From positions 1 through 64,000 of the forward strand of contig JACKEN010000003.1 in NCBI GenBank assembly GCA_020632995.1: a DNA stretch of 64,000 nt. Reading direction: 5' to 3'. Under the pieces are notes generated by a model. It ran no database searches and was not told the DNA's origin. It saw only the letters and a program-made list of their open reading frames with translations. Shown here piece by piece: positions 36,887 to 46,100 of this stretch; position 1 is the first letter of the stretch; each line of letters opens with the position of its first letter. The position numbers were made by a program, and so were the translations under genes. The DNA is from Deltaproteobacteria bacterium (GTDB lineage Bacteria > Myxococcota > Kuafuiibacteriia > Kuafuiibacteriales > Kuafuiibacteriaceae).

Positions 36887-39702
36887 TGGCTCGTCCTCCT
36901 CGCCCCTACGACGCTACGAAGACCACCGCGAGCCGGCGCCTGTCCCGCGGGCGGCTCGAGTACCTCGCGTCGCAGCACGCGGAACTGGTGCAGCTCGCGC
37001 GCGGGTCGGCGCGTCCGGCACGCCACGCCTGGTCACCAGAGGACCGGCGAGATCTCGCGGTCACCCTGCTCGAAGCTGACCGGCCTCGTCGGCCACATCC
37101 ATGGCGAAAGTACCAGAACCGCTACGCGAACGAGGCCTACCTCGGCACCGCCCAGGCCGCCTCCAGCCTCGTGCGGCACGCGCATCGCCTCGCCTACGTC
37201 CCGGATCCGGGCCTCGCCGCGACGGGGCACGTCGTGCTGTGGGCCAAGCAGGGGCCGGGGGGCGTGATCCCGGAGCGGCTGCCGCTCGCGAGCCAACCCT
37301 ACGGTGAGAAGAAGGCCCTCGACTACGAGACGCTGCGCGACGTCCGCGTGCACCCCGGGCTCAACGAGCTCCCGGTGGCGGACGCCACGACCTGGGGGCA
37401 CCTCACCGCGGCCCAGGACTGGGTGGAGATCGAAGGTACCGGCCATCGCCTGCCGCGCGGCGAGCCGGCCCTCCTCGTCGGTCCCGCGCTCCAGATCGCG
37501 CGGGTGGTGGTCGGCGCGGAGGAGCTCCCAGAGGACGACTACGGACCGGCCCGCACCCGCATCCTGCTCGACGCGGCGATCGGGCTGCAGGTCAGCTTGC
37601 AGCCCGGCGGGCCCGCGTGGGGTGCGCAGGCGAGCTACCGCCTCCTCGCGCGACCGGGGGAGCAGCTCCGCCCCTTCGGCTTCGACGCGGATCCCGTGAA
37701 GTGGCCGGCGGCGGCCGTGCAGGCGGCCACCGGGGCCCTGGCGTGGCCGAACGAGAGCGTCCCCGGCGACCTCGAGATGGGCTGGTCGGTGGACAAGGCC
37801 CTCCCGCCGGGCTCGCCGGCCACGACCGTGAGCCCGTATGACCAGTACCTGTCGGGTCCGGTGAGGCCGCCGCTGGCGGGCACCTGGCTCCTGCGCTGGG
37901 CGGCGAACGGCGACCACGAGCTGGACCTCGTGACCTGGCAGTTCGAGGCGAAGGTGGCCTTGCGTCGGCGCGAGACGGTGGCGAACGGGATGTCCGTGCT
38001 CGTGGACGAGCAGCGGCACACCACGCTCGGGGCGACCGGATCTGTCACCTACACACAGGCGGTGTCGGGTGGGGCGGCCATCGAGGTCGCGGCGCACGCC
38101 TCGCAGACCGTCCACCTCTACGTGCGGATGAACGCGGCGCCGACCAACACGGTCTACGACGCGCGGTCGGTCGCCTCGGGCGGCCACCAGACGCTGGTCT
38201 TCGTCCCTCCGGTCGACGGCACCCTCCACATTCGCGCCGCCTTCCCCGGCGCCGGGGCCGGGGTGGACGTCACTTGGAAGACGATCCTCATCCGCCACGT
38301 CTCGCAAGCGACCTTGTCGGGCGCGGTCACCGGCGTACAGCTCAGGCGGGCGTCGACCTTCGCTGCGCAGGGGACGGGCCTGATCCCGCGCTCCGAGCTG
38401 CCCCCAGCGACGCGGTGGTCGGGGGCTTGGCAGATCACGCAGCCGATCGTGGCGCGCCAGCGGAGCGAGGCGACGCTCGGCAGCGAGCTGCACCTGCAAG
38501 GCGACTTCAGCGACCTCGAGCCCGGGCATCGCCTCTGCTTCACGACCCTGTCTGGGGACGAGGCCGAGGTCCGGGAGATCCTGTCGACCCGCATGGTGGG
38601 TGCCCAGACCCTCGTCTCGACCCGGCCCGTCGCGGGCGGAGTTGGCAAGACCTGGAAGCTGGGCAACCTCCGCGTCTTCGGTAACGTGGTCGCGGTCTCC
38701 CACGGCCGGACGGTGGAGGCCGTGCTCGGCGACTCCGACGGAGTGACGCCGTTCTTGCGCTTCGACCTGCCCGACGCGCCGGTGGCCTGGCTCCCCGGCG
38801 CGGCCGAGCCCGAGCCGGCGCTGACGGTCCGCGTCTTCGACGTCGCGTGGCAGCGCGTCGCGGACTTCGACGCGAGCGGACCCCACGACCGCCACTACCG
38901 CGTGGAGATCGACGACGACCAGGTGCTCAGCGTGATCTTCGGGGACGGTCGGCGCGGCGCGATCCCGCCGCTCGGCAAGGGCCACGTCCGAGCGACCTAT
39001 CGGCTGGGGCTCGGGGTCGAGGGCAACCAGATCGCGGGCGGGGTGGCGAAGATCAAGAAGGCCAACCCGCTCCTCGAGCGGGTCTGGAACGCCGCGCCGG
39101 TGGCGTTCGGCGCGGATCCCGCGCGCCCCGAGGACGTGCGGCGGCAGGCCCCGTTGTGGGTGCGCACCTTCGAGCGCGCGGTCTCCGTCCAAGACCACGC
39201 CGATCTCGCGCTCCTGTACCCGGGGGTCGGGCAGTCCGCGGCGGCGTGGTCCGACGCGCGCGGGGTAGAGCTGACCGCGGCCGGCCTCGACGGGGCCGAC
39301 CTGTGCGCGAACCAGGGCTTCCGTCGTTGGCTCGATGCCCGCCGCGACACCTCGATCCCCATGGTCCTCGTGGACGTCGAGCCGGTCCCGATCCGGATCG
39401 AGGTCGAGGTCGACTTCGACGAGCAGGTCTACTTGCAAGAAACGGTGGAGCGAGCGGTCCGCGCCGCGCTCCTCGGGCAGGACGAGGACGCACCGGGGAT
39501 GTTCACCTTCGCTGGGCGGCGACTCGGGCAGGCCGCGCACGCGAGCGAGATCTACGCGCGCCTCGAGGCGATCGAGTCGGTGCGCACCGTCCGTCTCACC
39601 CGGTTCGCGCGCGTGACGGGAGCGAGCGTGGTCGTCGCGGACCACATCGCGGTCGGCCACTGGCAGTGGCTGCGGCTGGACGACCTGGAGGTGGTCATCT
39701 GA
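36886..39702 (+). CDS. Second large baseplate J-like wedge protein (putative baseplate assembly protein, Afp12-like position)
   Basis: This 938-residue protein has the same family features as its neighbour: YQNRYANEAYLGTAQAASSLVRHAHRLAYVPDPGLAATGHVVLWA near the N-terminus, beta-rich inserts in the middle, FGDGRRGAIPPLGKGHVRATYRLGLGVEGNQIAGGV, then ERAVSVQDHADLALLYPGVGQSAAAW and a C-terminal wedge domain. Residues 62-75 read as a Pro/Arg-rich stretch that fits nothing. One frame over, the same bases encode LELTGLVGH, so a pair of compensating indels at about 37070-37115 is likely. Otherwise the frame is open throughout. ATG 36886 overlaps the preceding stop. Confidence 0.85.
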   Translation: MARPPRPYDATKTTASRRLSRGRLEYLASQHAELVQLARGSARPARHAWSPEDRRDLAVTLLEADRPRRPHPWRKYQNRYANEAYLGTAQAASSLVRHAHRLAYVPDPGLAATGHVVLWAKQGPGGVIPERLPLASQPYGEKKALDYETLRDVRVHPGLNELPVADATTWGHLTAAQDWVEIEGTGHRLPRGEPALLVGPALQIARVVVGAEELPEDDYGPARTRILLDAAIGLQVSLQPGGPAWGAQASYRLLARPGEQLRPFGFDADPVKWPAAAVQAATGALAWPNESVPGDLEMGWSVDKALPPGSPATTVSPYDQYLSGPVRPPLAGTWLLRWAANGDHELDLVTWQFEAKVALRRRETVANGMSVLVDEQRHTTLGATGSVTYTQAVSGGAAIEVAAHASQTVHLYVRMNAAPTNTVYDARSVASGGHQTLVFVPPVDGTLHIRAAFPGAGAGVDVTWKTILIRHVSQATLSGAVTGVQLRRASTFAAQGTGLIPRSELPPATRWSGAWQITQPIVARQRSEATLGSELHLQGDFSDLEPGHRLCFTTLSGDEAEVREILSTRMVGAQTLVSTRPVAGGVGKTWKLGNLRVFGNVVAVSHGRTVEAVLGDSDGVTPFLRFDLPDAPVAWLPGAAEPEPALTVRVFDVAWQRVADFDASGPHDRHYRVEIDDDQVLSVIFGDGRRGAIPPLGKGHVRATYRLGLGVEGNQIAGGVAKIKKANPLLERVWNAAPVAFGADPARPEDVRRQAPLWVRTFERAVSVQDHADLALLYPGVGQSAAAWSDARGVELTAAGLDGADLCANQGFRRWLDARRDTSIPMVLVDVEPVPIRIEVEVDFDEQVYLQETVERAVRAALLGQDEDAPGMFTFAGRRLGQAAHASEIYARLEAIESVRTVRLTRFARVTGASVVVADHIAVGHWQWLRLDDLEVVI

Positions 39703-42700
39703 TGACGCGCTATCCGTACGACGAGGACGTGCACGCCGAGATGACGCGGGTGCTCTACGAGAGCCTGCCCGCCGTCTACCGGGTCCGCGATTCGGAGTCG
39801 ACGACCGACGAGCTCCGTGAGCTCCGACGCCTCGTGGAGGTGCTCGCGGCGCCGCTGGCCACCTTGCGCCAGAACGTCGAGGAGCTCCACGCGGACCTGT
39901 TCATCGACAGCAGCGCGGAGGGCGTCCTGCGCCTGCTGGCGGAGATGGTCGGCACGACGTTGATCTTCCCCGACGTGGACGGCAACCGCCTCGACGTCCG
40001 GGGCACGGTCGGCTGGCGTCGCCGCAAAGGGACCGTCGCGGCCCTGCAGGAGATGGCGGAGGCGGTCAGCGGTCAGCTCGTGGTCACCCAAGAGGGGTGG
40101 AAGCGGGTCCAGATCGCGCAGGACATCCGGAACCCGCACCTGCTCCGGCCCGACCGTGTGGTGCCCTCGGTGCGGCCAGCCGGCCTCGCCGCGCGCGCCT
40201 CGGGGCCCCTCGACGCAGTCCACCACGCGGTGGACATCCGCGCGATCGGCCGGCGCACGGGCAAGTACCACCCGCGCCACATCGTGCACTGGGTGCACCC
40301 CACTCGGATGTTCGACATGCGCGAGGGCACGCCCCCCGCGCTCCCCAACCCCGCGGTGGGCCTCGGGGTCCCCGCCGCGCAACGCGACCTGCGCTGGGCG
40401 TTCCGGCCCCTGGGGACGAAGGTGGGCTTGCGTGCGGCGCGCACCGGCCCCGAGGACGACCTGGTCACGGATCGGATCCCGGCGATGCTCTTCGCGGAGC
40501 GACCCGAGGCGTGGTTCGGGCGGCCCGGGCGCTTCGACGTGCGCTTCTGCGGCTTGCTCGCCGCCGCGCCGCGGGCCGCACTCGCGCCGCGCGCGCCCGT
40601 GCTCGTACCCGCCTCGGCCGATCTCGCGGCGGGCGCGGTGGACATGGCCCTCCTGGAGTCTCAGGGGCGGCGGTCCACCGGGCCGGTCCAGGTCTCCGTG
40701 ATGGCGGCGCCGTTCCCCTCGGCGGGCGCGCCGGACGAGCCCGACCTCGCCGCCGCCGTCGAGCGGAGCTCCTTCGTGGTCTCGACGGCAGGCGCGACCC
40801 CCACGACGGTGGTGGACGCGGGCCCGCTCGCAGGTGGTGAGATGGTGATGCTTCGCTTGCGGAGCGTCTCCGGCGCGGCCGAGACCTTCCCCGCCACCAC
40901 CCTCACGATCACCGGGGGCCGGCCCGACGCGCGGCGCGTGGCCCTCGACGCGGAGCTCGCACAGCAAGGCTACCTGCGCGGTGTGTTGCACGTGAGCCTG
41001 CCAGAGATGGTGGTCGGACCGAACGACGCCTGGCTCTACGTCTGTGGCGATGGGAGCACGGTGTTCGCGAACCCCGCAGGGACCGCCGCGGTGGAGGTCC
41101 CGGTGGACCTCGGGGGTGGGATCGCCCACCTCCGTGACGAGGCCCTCGCCGCGACCGGGGGCGGTCCCGCCTGGCCGTCCACCGGCCTCAGCGCGGATCC
41201 GAGCCCGGTCTCGCTGCCCCCCGCGCCGGGGCGCGGTCCCGCCCTCGTGCATGGCGGGGTGGCGCTCGCGGATCCCGGGGGTGGGATCGACGTCGTGAAC
41301 GGCGTCGAGTGCGCGGTGAGCTTCGCCCTCCGCTGGGTGGATCCGCAAGGCCCCACCGTGAAGTACGAACCCCTCGCTCGCCTCCTCTGGACCGCGAACG
41401 GGACGGCGCAGGCCAACCTGCGCTGGGTGGCGCTCGAGGGCGCCGGCCTGTCGGAGTCGCCCCCGGGCACGCCAGTCGACGCCGACGAGCGCTTCGCCGA
41501 GATCGGCGCCAAGCTCGTGGTCGAGCGCCCCGCCCAAGCCCACCTCGCGGTGCGCTTCGAGTGCGAGGACGCCGACGTCTGGCTACCGCCGACCGAGATC
41601 GCCTGGAGCGACGCCCGCGGGAGGGTCACGCTGATCCACCTCCCCGAGCTGAACACGGTGGCGGGCACCGTCACGTGGCCGCTGGAGGCGCCCTTCACCG
41701 CCTCCAGCGACGCGGTGGTGGTCGGCGAGGACGGCTCGACCTGGCGACCGAACCCGCTGACCCTGCGGCGCGCCGCCGCTGGGGCGATCGCTCCCCTCCG
41801 AGGCCCCCTCGGGCTGCGCCGACGCATCGTCGCGCACCGGGTGCTCTGCAACTGGGGCCGCGAGGATCCCGCGATACCGCTCTTGCACCAGCCGACCGCG
41901 CCGGGGCAGCTCGACGTCGACGTCGAGCATGGGCTCTTCGCGGTCAACGCGAGCGAGCCACCTCCGTCGTGGCCGCCCCGACTCGGGGCGGCGCCGGCCC
42001 CCGCGGTGACCGTCGCCTATCAAGATGGCTTCACCGCCCACGTGGGGGCCCGGCCCGCCGCGCGCGAGCCCGCCCTCGGGATCCGCCTGGCGCGCCCGAC
42101 CCGTCTCGTCAGCGTGAGCGGGCACTTCGCCGCCGATGCGGCCGAGGGCTGGCCGAGGGTGGTGGACCTCGCGGGCGTCAACCCGCCTTACACGATCCCG
42201 CGCTACACCTCGCTCACCGCGGCGCTCGCCGCGATCCACGCCGCGCCCGCCGCGGATGGGGTCGAGGTCGTGCAGATCGAGGACAGCGCGACCTACTTCG
42301 GCGAGAGCCCGAGCTGGCCGGCCGGGATCGAGGCGCTGACGATCCAGGCCGCGGAGCGGGAGCGGCCCGTCCTCCAGATCGACGACTGGGCCACGCCGCC
42401 TGGCCTGCCTGCGATGCGCTCGATCCAACTAATCGGGCTCGCGCTGGCCGGCGAGGTCGCGGACCCCGGCGGGGGCCCGATCGCGGGGCCGGCCGTCGGG
42501 GCGCTGCGTCTGCCGCCTTGCGAGGCCGTCCGCCTCGACTTCTGCACCGCGCTCCTCGCGGATGGCACCCTGCACTTCGGCGCGGACGAGCGGCCCGAGA
42601 TCAGCCTCTTCCGCTGCTTCACCGGCCCCCTCCGCCTCGACGGTCCGGGCCTGTTGCGGCTCGAGGAGTGCATCGTCGGTCGCACCGGAGCCCCCGCGAT

Positions 42701-43142
42701 CGTGGCGCCCGAGGCCCGCGTGGAGATCGAGGCGTGCACGGTGCTCGGGACCGGCGAGGTCGACGTGCTCGCCGCCTCGGACTCGATCTTCATGGATGCC
42801 CTGACGGTCGTGAACCGCTTCGAGGGCTGCGTGCGGTACTCGCGTGTCCAGTCGAAGGCGGGCTTGCCGAGGAAGCATCGACTGGCCTGGGACGAGGACG
42901 CGGACGCGCCGGTGCCCGTTCGGTTCGTGGTCGATGCGCACGATGACCCTGCGTTCGTGCGGCTGCACGAGCGCTGCTTGCGAGCGGTTCGCCGCGGCGC
43001 GGAGCGCGGCTCGGAGATGGGCGTCTTCGAGTTCGTCCGCCAGGCCGAGCGCGCCGAGGCGCTGCTGCGCCGATTGGCCGAGTACACCCCTGCGAACCTC
43101 GTGACCGGCCTGATCCGGCTCGACGGAGGAGAGAGACTTTGA
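39702..43142 (+). CDS. Tail protein I-like protein with long beta-helix-like C-terminal region
   Basis: This 1146-residue protein has a gpI-type wedge domain in its first 150 residues (YESLPAVYRVRDSESTTDELRELRRLVEVLAAPLATLRQNVEELHADLFIDSSAEGVLRLLAEMVGTTLI; GTVGWRRRKGTVAALQEMAEAVSG). A large beta-rich middle and a C-terminal region of short strand repeats follow (ERPEISLFRCFTGPLRLDGPGLLRLEECIVGRTGAPAIVAPEARVEIEACTVLG), consistent with a right-handed beta-helix. It ends near VVNRFEGCVRYSRV, a motif common in long eCIS tail proteins. gpI normally links wedge to tail fibre, so the C-terminal part may serve as the fibre or tip. ATG 39702 overlaps the previous stop. Confidence 0.8.
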   Translation: MTRYPYDEDVHAEMTRVLYESLPAVYRVRDSESTTDELRELRRLVEVLAAPLATLRQNVEELHADLFIDSSAEGVLRLLAEMVGTTLIFPDVDGNRLDVRGTVGWRRRKGTVAALQEMAEAVSGQLVVTQEGWKRVQIAQDIRNPHLLRPDRVVPSVRPAGLAARASGPLDAVHHAVDIRAIGRRTGKYHPRHIVHWVHPTRMFDMREGTPPALPNPAVGLGVPAAQRDLRWAFRPLGTKVGLRAARTGPEDDLVTDRIPAMLFAERPEAWFGRPGRFDVRFCGLLAAAPRAALAPRAPVLVPASADLAAGAVDMALLESQGRRSTGPVQVSVMAAPFPSAGAPDEPDLAAAVERSSFVVSTAGATPTTVVDAGPLAGGEMVMLRLRSVSGAAETFPATTLTITGGRPDARRVALDAELAQQGYLRGVLHVSLPEMVVGPNDAWLYVCGDGSTVFANPAGTAAVEVPVDLGGGIAHLRDEALAATGGGPAWPSTGLSADPSPVSLPPAPGRGPALVHGGVALADPGGGIDVVNGVECAVSFALRWVDPQGPTVKYEPLARLLWTANGTAQANLRWVALEGAGLSESPPGTPVDADERFAEIGAKLVVERPAQAHLAVRFECEDADVWLPPTEIAWSDARGRVTLIHLPELNTVAGTVTWPLEAPFTASSDAVVVGEDGSTWRPNPLTLRRAAAGAIAPLRGPLGLRRRIVAHRVLCNWGREDPAIPLLHQPTAPGQLDVDVEHGLFAVNASEPPPSWPPRLGAAPAPAVTVAYQDGFTAHVGARPAAREPALGIRLARPTRLVSVSGHFAADAAEGWPRVVDLAGVNPPYTIPRYTSLTAALAAIHAAPAADGVEVVQIEDSATYFGESPSWPAGIEALTIQAAERERPVLQIDDWATPPGLPAMRSIQLIGLALAGEVADPGGGPIAGPAVGALRLPPCEAVRLDFCTALLADGTLHFGADERPEISLFRCFTGPLRLDGPGLLRLEECIVGRTGAPAIVAPEARVEIEACTVLGTGEVDVLAASDSIFMDALTVVNRFEGCVRYSRVQSKAGLPRKHRLAWDEDADAPVPVRFVVDAHDDPAFVRLHERCLRAVRRGAERGSEMGVFEFVRQAERAEALLRRLAEYTPANLVTGLIRLDGGERL

Positions 43143-46100
43143 AAGGCGACTTTTCACGCGGATTCGATCCGGATCGCCGGCGAGGGAGCACCTATCGTCG
43201 CGTCCTCTTGCAGCAGAACCGGGTGCTGCTCGACAGCGACGTCGACGCGCTGGTGGGCGCGCTCGACGGCACCACGCGCGCCATGGCCAGGGACCTGGGA
43301 TGCGCCGCGGGGAGCCCCGACCTCGGCTACCTCGTCACGCCGGGGCGCCTCCTGCAGATCTTCCGGGACCTCGACCCTGGCATCACCGGGCCCGGCCTCG
43401 ACGTGCGGCGCGACTACACGGTGCGCTACAAGACGCGCTACCCGTCGCTCCGAGTCGAGAACCTCGGAGCGGCGCAAGCTACCTTGACGTTGCCGCTGAG
43501 GCAGGCACACCAGGGGGGCGTCGGAGCGCAGATCCACCTGCACGCTCGCGCGGAGGATCCGGTGACCGTCCACATCGAGGACGGACACTTCGCGGCGGAC
43601 CACGCCATCCCGGTGGGGGTCGACTTCCAGATCGTGGCCTTCGACTCGACGATCGCCACGTCCACCCTGAGCATCACCGTGCCCGCGGGCGGGCTGTTCT
43701 GGCTGGGCCTGGTGGAGTCGCGCCAGGACGCAGGGCCGGTCCCGACTTTCTGGGCGGCGGGGGGGCGCTACCACCTCGACGGCCAGGGTGTCACCAACCT
43801 CGTGGATTCCGGCTGGCTGCAGGCTGGGTTGCCTCGACCCACGAGCGCGGTGAACCACGCGAACCTGGGCCTCGCTCCGGGGAGCCACCTGGTGGCGTAC
43901 GTCGAGGGCTGGGAGCGGCACGTCACCTACCTCGACGACCCCGCGATCGCGGAGGTCGCGCTCGGCGGTCCAGACACGACGACACGGACCGAGATGCTGG
44001 GGCTCGTGCGGGCGATGCCCGTTGCGGTCACGGATCCAGACGAGCTGCGCGGCTGGTTCCGGACCAGGCCCGTGGCCCCTACGTTGGAGGTGACCGTCCC
44101 CGGCGGCCCGCAGCAGCTCGACCCCTGCGCGCTGCCGCTGAGCTCGGGGTACATCGGCGAGGACAACCGGCTCTACCGCTTCGAGGTCCAGACCGGGGGA
44201 GACGTCGCGGCCGCTGGCGCCCTCGTGAAGTGGTCGCGGAACAACGGCGCCGACGCGTTCGCGATCGACACCATCGACGTGGCCGCCGGCACGGTGGTGC
44301 TGCTCACGGAAGAGGACCTCGAGGTCGGCCACGTGCTCGAGTTGATCACCGAGCAGATCGAGCTGTCCGAGGCGAACCCCGCGGTCTTCGCCGGTGGTGT
44401 CCTGGTGCCCGGCCAGCGGATGACGGGCCAGCTCGTGCGCGTCACCGGGACGGCAAACTCCGCCAAGGCGTGGCAGGTCAAGAACCTCGACGGGACCCCG
44501 CTCGCCCTCGATCCCGCTCGCTTCCCCGCGCCGCCGGCGCCGGGGAAGGCGAAGGCGCGTCTGTGGCATGGGCTCGTGCAGCCGACCGGCGTGGTGGGCT
44601 TCTTCCCGAAGAAGATCGAGGATGGGCTCGAGGTGACCCTCTCCGGGCGCGTGCACCCCGGGCAGTGGTGGGCCTACGAGGCGCGCGTTCGGCAGGGCGG
44701 AGGCTCCGGCGCGATGGTCCCGGCCGGGCCGGACCGCGTGCTCGCGCCGCTCGCGCTCCTCCGCCACGACGGGGACGCGACGCCCCTGACCCTCGTGGCC
44801 TGGCTCGATGAGCGCTTCCGCTCTGCGTGCGCGCTGAGCGCGGATGACATCGCCTTCGACGGCAGCGCCTGCGAGAGCGGCGCGTCGACCGTCCAGGAGA
44901 TGCTCGATCTGCTCTGCGCGCGCGCCGGGGGCGGGTGCTGCGAGGCCACGCTCGAGCCGAGCGGGGGCGACGACGCGACGAAGATCCAGGAGCTCCTCGA
45001 CGATGTGGATCCGGGGGGCTCCCTGACGATCTGCCTGAAGCCGGGCGTCTATCGCCTCGACCAACCGATCGTGGTGGAGGGCAAGCGCCTGGCGCTCGAG
45101 GGTTGCCCGTCTGCCGTGATCGAGACACGGGAGGACGACGGGCTCTCGGGCGCGTTCAACGTCGAGGGCCAGTCGAGCGCGCTCTCCCTGGCCCGGCTGA
45201 CGTTCCTGCAACGTTGCCGGCATCTCGTCTGGGCCGACGTCATGTCCGCCGCGGTGGAGGCGGAGGAGGTGACCTTCATCTGTGCCCGCGACGACGCGCT
45301 CGGGGTCGTGATCGCGAGCGGCGTCGACGCCTTGCCGCTGATCATCTACCCCGACGCGAACGCCGCGCCGCCGTTGTACGCGTTCAGCGGTGGCGGAGAA
45401 GTCCAAGGTCCAAGGATCGTCTTGCGCAGGGTGACCTGCATCGGGGCGGGCTGGATGGTCGCGGTGGCCGGCACGACCCGCCTCGTGGTGGAGGACACGA
45501 CGAGCGTGACGCGGATCGGTGGGATCCTCGCGGGCCGGTGCATCGAAGCCGACGTCGTCGACTGGACGCACGCCTCGGCCGCGGACTTCGGCGGCATCGA
45601 GGTGGTGAAGGCCGAAGAGCTCGCGGCGCTCGGGCTCGGTGCGGTCCCCGCGGTGGGGCAGCAGCCGCTCGACGGAGGCGTCGGCCTCGCGGTTGGCGCT
45701 CTCGAGGGCGGGAGCGTGGAGCGGTGCGCGTTCTCCGCGGCGGCCGGCGTGTACTGCGAGTATGCGCGGGCGACGCGGTTCGTGGGCAACCGGTACGCGA
45801 CCTCGAAGGTCGGGCTGTGGTGGGTGGCGGCGAGCGGCTCGATGGCCGCCGAGGAGCAGGTCACCGGCGGCGACGTCGGGCTCGCGGTGCACGGCATGGC
45901 GAGCGACGTCACGCTGCGCGACTGCGTGGTGAACGACGCCAAGCTCGGCGTGCAGGTCGCGATGGAGGCCTCCTCGCCGTTCGGGTCGCCCGACCTGACC
46001 GGCTTGCGCGTGACCGGGAACCAGATCGCGACGAGGCTGGTCGGGATCAACCTCGGCGGGCAGGGGGGCGGGCGGATCCTCGTCGCGGAGGTGCAGGGGA

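Noticed and set aside
38847..39701. Upstream extension of the gpI-type gene
   Set aside because: The frame is open there but overlaps the second J-type gene and encodes Arg-rich shadow sequence; ATG 39702 overlaps the previous stop and starts the conserved domain.
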